Translations under genes and position numbers: made by a program
Assembly (NCBI GenBank): GCA_001275005.1
Contig: JWZX01002986.1
Coordinates: 1 to 17,638 of the forward strand
Direction of reading: 5' to 3'
Source: Chrysochromulina tobinii
Lineage: Eukaryota; Haptophyta; Prymnesiales; Chrysochromulinaceae
DNA: 17,638 nucleotides
Shown here: positions 1 through 7,010 of the stretch, in pieces
Position numbering within the stretch: position 1 is the first letter of the stretch
Layout of the letters: each line of letters starts with the position of its first letter
The notes under the pieces: model-generated
Told to the model about the DNA's origin: nothing
Database searches by the model: none
What the model saw: only the letters and a program-made list of their open reading frames with translations

Positions 1-2
1 TG

Positions 3-95
3 CTGCCCTCGCCGCTGAGCGTGCCGGCGCCCCAGCTCCATGCCATGCCCTCGTTCATGAGCGCCATCATGACCCCCTCACCTATGAACGGCTGA
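3..95 (+). CDS. Possible C-terminal end of a gene entering from the left (partial)
   Basis: Plus frame 3 is open from the left edge to a TGA at 93-95. It gives about 30 residues rich in Pro, Ser and Met, ending in MTPSPMNG, with G or C at nearly every third codon position, as in the confirmed genes here. The piece is too short to assign. Two other frames are also open across this stretch: plus 2-181, and minus from an ATG at 145 to the edge. The choice rests only on codon bias and the natural-looking tail. If correct, this gene converges with the BEACH gene. Confidence 0.25.
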   Translation: MPSPLSVPAPQLHAMPSFMSAIMTPSPMNG

Positions 96-445
96 ATGAA
101 CACCTGCACGACTTTTGCGCGACTCACGGGCGGAGTGCGGCCCATTGGCGCCCCGCTTGCGTTTTGAGGGACGATGCGTGAACTCTTAAGCCTTCTGCGT
201 ACCGGTCACACAGGGGGCGGCCTCCGGGTCGGCCGCGGGGAGCGGTCGGCTCCGAGGCTGGAGCGGCCGTTGAGTCGGCCGCTGATTCGGTCGTTCGCGG
301 TCGCTCGGGTGCGTTGGTGGGTTGGGATGCTTGTGAGGTTCGTCTGTGTGATCGATCTGTGTGATCCCGTCACGTGTGCCCGTGCGGTGTCCCGGGGGCT
401 CCCCCCGGTGTCTTTTTACCGGTCACCCCAAAAGAGAATTAACAG
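96..445. other. Non-coding stretch downstream of the BEACH gene
   Basis: No convincing gene is seen. The ORF from 174 has erratic composition and no recognisable domain. The stretch holds GGTCGG/CGGCCG-rich degenerate repeats (about 220-310), a 13-bp tandem duplication beginning CTGTGTGATC (344-353 and 357-366), and a 10-bp direct repeat TACCGGTCAC (200-209 and 417-426). I saw no WD40-like coding sequence on the minus strand that could extend the BEACH protein. Confidence 0.5.
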
Positions 446-2593
446 TCAATTCACACGTGTCCGACCGGCTTTTTGGGTTTGTGTAAGGGGGTAGGTCAGT
501 GGGAGGCCCCGGCCCATGCTCGGGTCCGTCGGACTTTTGGCGACGCGCTCGGCGGCGCGCCCGCGGCCGGCGCCGCTGCTCGGGCCGCTGCTCGCACCGC
601 CCGCTTCGGCTACATCCCAGGCGCCACTCGCGGAAGCCCCGAGCATTCCCATCGAAGGCGGCAGCGCCGCCGCGCCGCCCGCCGCGTCACCATATCCAAC
701 GGAGCGCGCCTGCTCGTGCGCCGCCGCGCGCAGCCCAGCAAGCAGCTCAGACTCGGCGACGAGCGGCGCCTGCGAAGCGCCCGCGAGCCGAGGTGGGTGA
801 GGCTCGATGAAGAGCTGAAGCGGCGTCTGCCCGAATTCGGCGACTTGCGACTCGAGCGCGCGCCGGTCCATGGCAGGCAGGTTGGAGTAGTCGGCCTCGT
901 ACGTCTGCGGGCAGAAGAGGTTGTGCGCCTCGTCGGCCGCGATACCACGCTGTGAGTACCCAAAGATCAGGTCGATCCACCGGTGGAGTTGGCTCGAGCA
1001 CAGCTCGCTCTCGAGTGCGGCGCGGCACTTGGTCACAAAGTCGGTGGCGTCCGAGGCCCACGGCGGCAGCAGCACGTCGCCCACGGGCGTCCCGTCCGAG
1101 CGCACGCCGAGATCGAGGTGCCGGCCGTTGAGAAGGAAGGAGGCCGAGGGGGGGTGGTAAAAGTGCGGAATCAGCTCCTTGACATCACTCGACGAGCTGA
1201 GCACCGAGTACCACGCCTCGGAGATGGAGGTGAACTCACGGTCCGCCGTGTCGAACGAGCCGCCGTGCAGGTGCAGCGTGAGCTCGGGTGCGAGCCGAAG
1301 GAGAAAGTACGAGACGAAAGCGGGCGCGGAGTAGTGCGTGCCGTAGAGGAAGCGCTGCCCAGGCTCCATCGAGTCATACCGTTCGCGGAAGATGGCCAGG
1401 CGCTTCTCATTGAGGGCACCCACGGGCTTGCGCAGGTCGCGGAAGGTTGCCGGCGCGTTCAGGTTCAGACTCGTGCTCGTCACGTCGGCGAGAACCCATG
1501 GGAACACTGGATATTGAGCGAGGTCCCCGAGCGAGCGCCCCGCGCAGTCGTTGAGAAAGAGGAGGTAGGTGAAGTTGTCGATGAGGCCGTGACGCCATCT
1601 CTCGGTTTGCTCGTGCAGGCTCGCCTCGGGCGGCGGCGGCAGCGAGCGCCCGAGCACCGCCCATGCCGTCCGCTGCACGGTCTCGAGTAGTTGGTCACGT
1701 GCCGTGCGGGAGGGCAGCGCCACGAGCAGCGTCTCAGGATCGTTCGGGTTGAGGCGCGAGCTGGCCGAGGTGTCAGAGCGGCCGCCGTCGGCGCCACTGC
1801 CGCGCCGAAAGTGCAGCTCGAGCGCCACGTCGCGCAGCAGGTAGCGCCGGCACACGACGCGCTCGAGGGCCGCGAGAGGCCAGTGCGTGAGCGGGCATTC
1901 GATGCACGCAGGCTCGGCGATGTACAATCGAGACTCGGTCAGAAGCAGCAGCCCAGGGAGAGTGAGCATAGGGCGCACGCGCTGGACGCGCAGCTGCATC
2001 AGCTGCGCCTCGAGCGGGTCCACGAGTGCCGTCTGGTCGAACGTCACCGCCGACACCTGCTCCGACTCGGCATGCAGCTGCTGCAGCCGCGCCTGCGCCG
2101 CCGAGTCGTGCGGCTTCATCGAGAGATCGAGGATGGAGTTGAGCAGATTCACGAAGGAGATTGGGCGTGTGTGCTGCAGCGAGAAGCGCAGCGCCGGCAC
2201 CGTCGGCGCGAGCTTGATCGTGCGCAATGGCTGGTAGCGCTCCATACGTGCGGCGAGCATCCTTACATGGATCTCGAAGCCGCCCGCGCCCGCGCCGGCG
2301 CCGATGACCTCGTGAGTCGAGGCGGCCCACTCAATGAGTGGCCGCGGCACGTCCTTGAGCACCATGCGCACCAGCGGCGCGTCCGGGTCGTCCGGCTCGA
2401 AGGTGAGCGACTTGCTCGCGACCATCAGCCGGCCGGCGAGCGCAGAGACGCGCGGTGGCAGGCTGAGCGCCTCGGCCTGGTCAGCCGTCGGGTGAAGGCT
2501 CGCCGCGTGCGAGCCAAAGTAGAGCTCGCCGTGCTCGAGGCACGTGAGCAGCGAGAAGCGCGGGCGGGCGCGCTTCCTTGGAGTGGAGAACAT
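446..2593 (-). CDS. NSMAF: BEACH-domain protein, FAN/NSMAF-like, without WD40 repeats
   Basis: Single-exon gene of 715 residues. The N-terminus (RFSLLTCLEHGELYFGSH, then SKSLTFEPDDPDAPLVRM) matches the start of FAN, the animal adaptor that links TNF receptor 1 to neutral sphingomyelinase. A GRAM/PH-like region spans about residues 55-310. A complete BEACH domain spans about 325-604, with YPVFPW (361-366), RDLRKPVGALN (385-395), FLYGTHYS (415-422), FDTADREF (447-454), SSDVKELIPHFY (468-479), LPPWA (509-513) and a helix around RWIDLIFGYSQRG. Animal FAN is about 917 residues and ends in WD40 repeats. Here BEACH is followed by about 110 Ala/Gly/Ser-rich residues and a stop, with no clear splice donor. 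BEACH proteins generally act in membrane trafficking; the role here is inferred. The start is the first ATG, immediately before the FAN-like motif. The gene is divergent from the next one. Confidence 0.9.
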   Translation of the reverse strand: MFSTPRKRARPRFSLLTCLEHGELYFGSHAASLHPTADQAEALSLPPRVSALAGRLMVASKSLTFEPDDPDAPLVRMVLKDVPRPLIEWAASTHEVIGAGAGAGGFEIHVRMLAARMERYQPLRTIKLAPTVPALRFSLQHTRPISFVNLLNSILDLSMKPHDSAAQARLQQLHAESEQVSAVTFDQTALVDPLEAQLMQLRVQRVRPMLTLPGLLLLTESRLYIAEPACIECPLTHWPLAALERVVCRRYLLRDVALELHFRRGSGADGGRSDTSASSRLNPNDPETLLVALPSRTARDQLLETVQRTAWAVLGRSLPPPPEASLHEQTERWRHGLIDNFTYLLFLNDCAGRSLGDLAQYPVFPWVLADVTSTSLNLNAPATFRDLRKPVGALNEKRLAIFRERYDSMEPGQRFLYGTHYSAPAFVSYFLLRLAPELTLHLHGGSFDTADREFTSISEAWYSVLSSSSDVKELIPHFYHPPSASFLLNGRHLDLGVRSDGTPVGDVLLPPWASDATDFVTKCRAALESELCSSQLHRWIDLIFGYSQRGIAADEAHNLFCPQTYEADYSNLPAMDRRALESQVAEFGQTPLQLFIEPHPPRLAGASQAPLVAESELLAGLRAAAHEQARSVGYGDAAGGAAALPPSMGMLGASASGAWDVAEAGGASSGPSSGAGRGRAAERVAKSPTDPSMGRGLPLTYPLTQTQKAGRTRVN

Positions 2594-2968
2594 GTCCCGC
2601 GGGCCTCTCGTGATTGCATTTGTACTCAGCTACAATAGTACTCACTCGTGGGCTTCTTCATGACGAAGATGACCGGCCAGGTTGGTACAAAGCGCCTGTT
2701 TCTCGGCCAAATCGGCGGCGTCATCAATCACGATCAATTGGTCATTCCAAGTCACGCTTTCGCGGACGCACTCGACTGTCAAACTGATACAGCTTGAACA
2801 CTGGTACGCTGTTTCACTGGAACAGTCTCAGCAAATTTCAAAGATTGAAACGCGCCAGGTTCTCGTTCTTGTGGCAATCGGCAGTCATCAGAACTTGTAA
2901 CCCGATTCATTTTTCGCGGACTCGACTGTCAGTCTGTCACCCACATCGCTTCACGCTGGTCACCGTCG
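2594..2968. other. Divergent intergenic region between the BEACH and PcfJ-like genes
   Basis: About 375 bases separate two divergently oriented starts, so both promoters should lie here. It is visibly less GC-rich than the flanking BEACH gene. No canonical TATA box is seen. A small ORF at 2682-2900 has no recognisable motif and is not called. An imperfect direct repeat is listed separately. Confidence 0.6.
2759..2931. repeat. Imperfect direct repeat TTCGCGGA(n)CTCGACTGTCA, two copies
   Basis: Copy one (2759-2781) and copy two (2913-2931) share TTCGCGGA and CTCGACTGTCA. Copy one carries four extra bases between the blocks. The copies start 154 bases apart in the divergent promoter region, the second about 40 bases before the PcfJ-like start codon. 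They could be regulatory sites or a short local duplication. Confidence 0.6.
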
Positions 2969-4425
2969 ATGCTCGCGATGCGCATCCGCACCGTCTGCCT
3001 GCAGCGCTCGGCACGCCGACTATGCTCTGTCACGCGGAGTCGGGTGCCGAAGACGTTGCAAGCTGGCCTCGAAATCGTGCGTAAATTCGCTTCACCGAAG
3101 CACGGTGCTGCACGCCTTCTGAACACGCCTGAGCTTCTGACAGCAGCCGATCGAATGGAAGCGGTGACAGGCATCAGCGCCAGTCTGCTGGAGGAGTTGA
3201 ATGACTCGTTGGCCACGTTGGCCATCATCGATAGCTCCTGCATCCCATTATTACGGTGTGATACCGTTGGACTGCTCCAACTCTTCAGCCCGGGGCCAAC
3301 ACAAGGGCAATTGGCCACCATGGTAGGGAACGTTCACATGGGGGCTAGGGTAGTTCAGACTAAGCTCGCCGAAACGGTGATGGAATGGTCCAATATCGAG
3401 CGCGGCCGTGACCTCTTCGTGCCCGGCTTGTCCAGCTTTAACATCCCGAATGCAGTCAACGCGGTGTTCGAATTTCAAGTCCAAAGCCTGCTCGATCCAA
3501 AGCCTTGGACTTTGGATCCAGAGCTTTCACATCCAGAGCTGCTCTTCCTCTGGGACAATCTGGTTGGTGCTCGAGAATTGAACGGCGAAGAATGGCGAGC
3601 CAAGGAGCTGAGCATCTGGATGAGCGCAAGCGTGTGCATCATCACCCCGCACACCCTTCGCACCTTTGGTCACTTCCCTGCGCTTCTGCCTCGAAGATCA
3701 GTCCACAATCAAGGGGACATTCCACGATCGTGGTGGCACGTCATTTCGGGGGGCCTGCGACACGCCGACTACCATCGTCTCTCTCGATCATCTTGGGAAA
3801 CCGTCTCGAGGGTCCTGGCGATGGACCGCGAGAGCCCGCCATTCAAGCATTTCGTGAGAAACGCCGCCTGGTGGGTCGATCCGGCCAATGCCAACGTACT
3901 CGATGATTTGGATCGGGCTCGCGCGCTGTTCGAGTGTACAATACACCAAACGGAAGATGGCAAGACGCGGTGGGCGCAAGCATGGCCTGAAGGCGGCGAG
4001 TCGATGCAACCCCTGACGCTGCTCAATCGCATGCGCGAGCTCAAACGACTACACCTCCAGCTTGGTCCAGACGTGCACTACTCCCACTTAGACTCGCTCA
4101 AGGATCCGACAGCCGAGCCCTCTAGCGCCCACGTCCTACGCGTCCTACGCAGCAAGCATACCATTGCAAAGGTGAGCAAGGAGCTGAACAATTGCGCGAT
4201 GAGCTTAGCCAAGTGGGTAGAACGTGGCAAGTACGTCCTTGTGGCAATCGTGGATGCCACTGGCAAAGCCAAGGCGCTCGCTGGGTATCGACCCGGCGAT
4301 GAATCTTGGAGCCATGAGCCCGTGGAGAAGAACAACGATTCTGCTTCCGAGGAAACGCGCGCGCTGTTCGACGACTACCTTTCCGTGTTGACAGCCTGGG
4401 GCAGGCAGTCTCGTCCAAAGCCTCT

Positions 4426-4474
<49 letters not shown>

Positions 4475-4546
4475 TACGAGCACTACGACGACGAGGACTA
4501 CGAAGAATACTGCTACGAGCTGCACGGGCCGGGGGCTGACGCGTGA
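2969..4546 (+). CDS. PcfJ-like domain protein with a basic presequence-like leader and poly-Asp tail
   Basis: Single-exon gene of 525 residues. The first ~45 residues are rich in Arg/Lys/Ser with no acidic residue before Glu34, as expected of a mitochondrial or other organellar targeting leader. The middle (about 50-370) is not recognised and contains Trp-rich stretches. The block at about 400-475 (ELNNC at 405-409, GKYVLVAIVD at 420-429, then GK, a GY pair, NN and a helix) has the layout of the C-terminal PcfJ domain (L-x-x-C, short helix, G-x-Y, hydrophobic strand, Gly-containing turn, Asn, helix), known mainly from bacterial plasmids and phages and of unknown biochemical function. Residues 487-502 are sixteen Asp, followed by a Tyr/Asp/Glu tail. 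G/C at third positions looks lower than in neighbouring genes, which suggests transfer or weaker codon selection. The PcfJ link is by pattern only; that this is a real protein is more certain. Confidence 0.6.
4427..4474 (+). repeat. (GAC)16 trinucleotide repeat coding for Asp16
   Basis: Sixteen uninterrupted GAC units in frame within the PcfJ-like gene. All use the same codon, so the tract is a true microsatellite likely to vary in length between strains. The complementary strand reads as poly-Val, which explains a spurious antisense ORF. Confidence 0.97.
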
Positions 4547-4568
4547 CGCAATCATGTACAAGCATGGT

Positions 4569-4595
4569 TGTGTCAGACAACTGGTGTGTCAGACA
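4569..4595. repeat. TGTGTCAGACA duplicated at 16-bp spacing
   Basis: TGTGTCAGACA occurs at 4569-4579 and again at 4585-4595, just after the PcfJ-like stop codon. The first copy lies in TTGTGTCAGACAA, whose TTGT/ACAA ends are complementary, so a small hairpin is possible. It may be a 3'-UTR element; no function is known. Confidence 0.7.
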
Positions 4596-4845
4596 TGTGA
4601 TCAAATAATCATACGGGCATGGATGTAGATTGACGCGTGCGGGCGTGCGCGTGTGCGTGAGGACTGTGATCTTCTTGGCTCTTGTCAACGCGGCGGACAT
4701 CGCGCGGTGTCTCGCGCACATACATGTATCGCGCCCATAAGTCGGCGGATGCGCCCGTTGCTCTGTTCCCGCTCCCGAGTTCACATAATGTTTGGGTCTC
4801 GCCGCGCTGTTGTTGTGTTGTGCATGGATGTTGCTATTTCATGCT

Positions 4846-4865
4846 AGTCAGTCAGTCAGTCTGTC
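4846..4865. repeat. AGTC tetranucleotide microsatellite
   Basis: Four AGTC units (4846-4861) followed by a TGTC variant. Related GTCAG/TCAGTC strings recur at about 4905-4920. Simple-sequence DNA upstream of the 5081 gene. Confidence 0.8.
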
Positions 4866-4969
4866 AGAGTCGGTTAGCATGGTCAGTTACTCTACACTTG
4901 ACAGCGCTCAGTCAGTCACTCACGCACTCACATTACACTCTAATTACACTCCCTTGCGAGTAATGAGCG

Positions 4970-4976
4970 TATAAAG
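4970..4976 (+). promoter_or_regulatory. TATA box (TATAAAG)
   Basis: TATAAAG lies 111 bases before the ATG at 5081. A start site about 25-30 bases downstream would fall inside the palindromic ACTTGACT cluster at 4995-5026. It is the only good TATA match seen next to a gene in this window. Confidence 0.5.
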
Positions 4977-4994
4977 CGCCTACATGTACTAGTA

Positions 4995-5026
4995 AGTCAA
5001 GTCACTTGACTAGACTTGACTTGACT
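4995..5026. repeat. ACTTGACT cluster with palindrome AGTCAAGTcACTTGACT
   Basis: 4995-5011 is a perfect 8-bp inverted repeat around one central base. 5014-5026 is the direct repeat ACTTGACTTGACT. The cluster sits just downstream of the TATA box, at the expected transcription start, 55-86 bases before the start codon. Related strings occur at 10959-10980 and 14402-14409 and in the BiP intron. Confidence 0.75.
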
Positions 5027-5080
5027 CGAGCGCTTACTCTCTTCTTCGTTCCCAAAACTCGTTGTGCATGCGACCGAAAA

Positions 5081-6140
5081 ATGTTTTTTGTCGTTTCCAG
5101 GTCTCGCATCACCTCTGCGATTACCTCTGCGATGTGGACAGCAGAGGCTCTCGCAGCGCCGAATCTGACCGCCACCTCCGCCGAGCCGGAGGCGCCCATC
5201 GATCCAGAGCACGACCTCGGTGCGAACACCAAGGCCTCCTCGGGGGCACGACCTGCGCCTTCTTCCAAGTTTGGTCCTTGCGGTCCTTGGCTCGGGCCGG
5301 CGACATACTCCCCTCACATTCCCGATCCCAAGGACAAGCGCCTAGGCCTCGATCCTATCCCGGTAGGAGTCACATACGGCGCCAAATCGGAGTTCTACCA
5401 GCCCAAGCCGAGCTTCTTCAACATCCTCTACACGCATCCATTGTTTGGCCACATGGGCCCGTGGGCCCAGGACAAGGCCTATTACCTGCCGCCCGTCAAC
5501 AGTACCGAAGGTGCCATGGTTTCTCCGTCTGACCGCAGGCTCGCTCGCGTCTATGGGCACAACGACGTCCCCGTTGGCTGCTTGGCCGCTACGAACACGT
5601 CGGCTGCTGCCGCGCAGTGGGGTGCCCTTGGGGCTGGAGCCAAAGCAATACACTCCGGTGAGACGATCCAGTTCCTCATGAAGACGCGGACCGAGTTCAA
5701 GTACCGTTCATCACCGAGCATGCATCCTGCTCCTGCTCCAGCGTTGCCCGAAATGCCACGAACGCGCGCACGCACGGTGTGCCACACACACCAACCCTAT
5801 GCTCTTGACCTCTCGGCGGTTACTCTCGAGCGCTCGCTACACAGCGCTCGAGATGTATACACGAGATGAGCACGAAATCGCCTCAAGTGCCGCTCCCTGT
5901 CGAGCTGCCCGAGCACCGAGCCTGCTGTTGCTGCCTGACGAGCCACGTACCTCTGTGTGTGTTGCGCAGACGAGCGTCTCCAAGTCCACGCACCCGCTCA
6001 AGCGCTTGCCAGCGCACACGGTGTGGCGCATGCAGACTGACCAGATTCTGTATGGGCCCAAGGCCAGCCAGGATACCGCGGCCATCGCGATCAAGTCACG
6101 CGGGGCCGCCAAAGACAGCAGAAGCCAGTTTGGCTTTTAG
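5081..6140 (+). CDS. Unrecognised two-exon protein (join 5081..5776, 5970..6140)
   Basis: Exon 1 is open in one frame until a stop at 5867-5869, and exon 2 is open in another frame to the stop at 6138-6140. A GT donor at 5777 and a CAG acceptor ending at 5969 are both phase 0 and join the frames, giving about 288 residues. The protein is rich in Gly, Pro, Tyr and aromatic pairs (GPWLGPATYSPHIPDPK, FGHMGPWAQDKAYYLPP, HTVWRMQTDQILYGPK). Short Pro/Gly/Tyr strings of this kind occur in some flagellar microtubule-associated proteins, but that is only a resemblance and I assign no function. The start is uncertain: ATG 5081 has A at -3, but ATG 5132 is in frame too, and a polypyrimidine-CAG at 5083-5100 could be the acceptor of a leader intron. 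The gene has a TATA box upstream and converges with the RING gene. Confidence 0.65.
5777..5969 (+). other. Spliceosomal intron, 193 bases
   Basis: Begins GTGTGC and ends TGTGTTGCGCAG after a T/G-rich run. It is phase 0 at both ends and is needed to join the two open frames. In-frame stops fall inside it: exon 1's frame terminates at 5867-5869. Confidence 0.7.
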
Positions 6141-7007
6141 TACGCACCTAGCGGCCAGACCTCGCAGACGCTTCCCCAAGGGCGCTTCCCCTCGCCCACA
6201 TCCCACCCTCTGGCTCCCACCACCGCCTTGTGCTTTGAGCTGGCTTCCCCGCTCTCGTGCAGCAACGTGCAGCCCGTGCGTATGACTCGGTACACGCACA
6301 ACTCCGAAAAGCCGACGATCCGTTCGTTTTCACATATGCACGATCGTCACTTAAACGCAAAACGGCGCTGCGCGGACCGGCGGCGCGGACCGCGCGCCGC
6401 GCAAGGCGAAGGCTTGGACCCGACCCGACCACGGCCAGTCGCCCGCGGAAACTACGCGGAAACCCTCCATGGAAATGACACGGAACATTTCTTCTGTAAA
6501 GAACTAGATATATCACCACAACGGAGGCGCAGGTCGCGCAGCATGCGGACAGATGAAGCGAGAACTCGCTCTGCTGGTCGCTGCACGGCACTCTCTCGGT
6601 GTGCGGTGTGTTCGCACTCGTCACGCCCGGCCACACCCACACCCAGCGCACCGAACGAGGATGGCATTCACAACCCTGTCCCTCTCGTCTACTCGCGCGA
6701 GCCATACCCAGCGCCAGCGCGCTCGTGGTACCTCCTCGCCGTATCATCACTTCGTCGCCTTCTCCTTGGAGCGCGAGGATACCTGCCGCGCCAATCCATC
6801 ATGCGTGCTTCTCCCGTGCCGCCCTGACAACCCGTGCCCCCCCTCTGCCGACGGAGTGGTCTCAGCCGTGCCCGCCCGGCGCCGATCGTCGCGTCGCCGT
6901 GTGTGTTTGCATGCTGTGGAAGAGCCGCCGCTGGTGGGCCCTGTGTCGAGCGCCCACGTGCCCTGATATCGAGCGGCCCCTCATTACCCTCAGTACCCTC
7001 ATTACCC
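6141..7007. other. 867-base intergenic region, no supported gene
   Basis: Lies between two convergent genes. ORFs of up to 200 codons exist on both strands, but they overlap one another, have Arg/Ser/Pro compositions expected of shifted GC-rich sequence, show no motif, and use third positions unlike the real genes. Contents include a GC-rich stretch with CGCGG/CCGCG strings (about 6365-6405) able to form hairpins, and a tandem repeat next to the RING gene stop. Confidence 0.55.
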
Positions 7008-7010
7008 TCA
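6981..7010. repeat. Tandem CATTACCCT repeats at the RING gene 3' end
   Basis: Units CATTACCCT, CAGTACCCT and CATTACCCT follow in series, then a CATCGGCCCCT variant that contains the RING gene stop codon (7008-7010). GGCCCCTCA also flanks the array on both sides (about 6976 and 7006). The array lies in the immediate 3' UTR. Confidence 0.75.

Larger units (their letters stand above)
4547..4969. other. Intergenic region between two tandem genes
   Basis: No gene is supported. It is lower in GC and carries two short repeats, annotated separately: a TGTGTCAGACA pair at 4569-4595 and an AGTC run at 4846-4865. It should hold the 3' UTR of the PcfJ-like gene and the upstream promoter of the next gene. 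Confidence 0.6.

Noticed and set aside
1-145. Minus-strand ORF from ATG 145 running off the left edge, considered as a WD40 exon of the BEACH gene
   Set aside because: The sequence does not resemble WD repeats, and no matching donor was seen in the BEACH exon.
1691-2638. 315-codon plus-strand ORF opposite the BEACH gene
   Set aside because: It is antisense to conserved BEACH/FAN coding sequence; its Arg/His/Leu-rich composition is what high third-position G/C produces on the other strand.
2682-2900. 72-codon ORF upstream of the PcfJ-like gene
   Set aside because: Short, no motif, and located in the divergent promoter region.
2868-4250. CTTGTGGCAATCG at 2868-2880 and 4238-4250, suggesting a duplicated PcfJ fragment upstream of the gene
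   Set aside because: A 13-base match is expected by chance about once or twice in a window this long, and the flanking sequence does not align.
4122-4784. Minus-strand ORFs with poly-Arg or poly-Val runs
   Set aside because: They are shadows of the (GAC)16 repeat and the PcfJ-like coding sequence.
4992-5100. Possible leader intron of the 5081 gene (GTAAGT at 4992, TTTTTTGTCGTTTCCAG ending at 5100)
   Set aside because: Good splice-site look, but the donor lies only about 16 bases after the TATA box, before the expected transcription start. Kept only as an alternative in the gene entry.
6148-6827. Two ~200-codon ORFs on opposite strands in the 6.1-6.8 kb gap
   Set aside because: They overlap one another, have no motif, and show codon third positions unlike the confirmed genes. 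A short exon of an unseen gene cannot be excluded.
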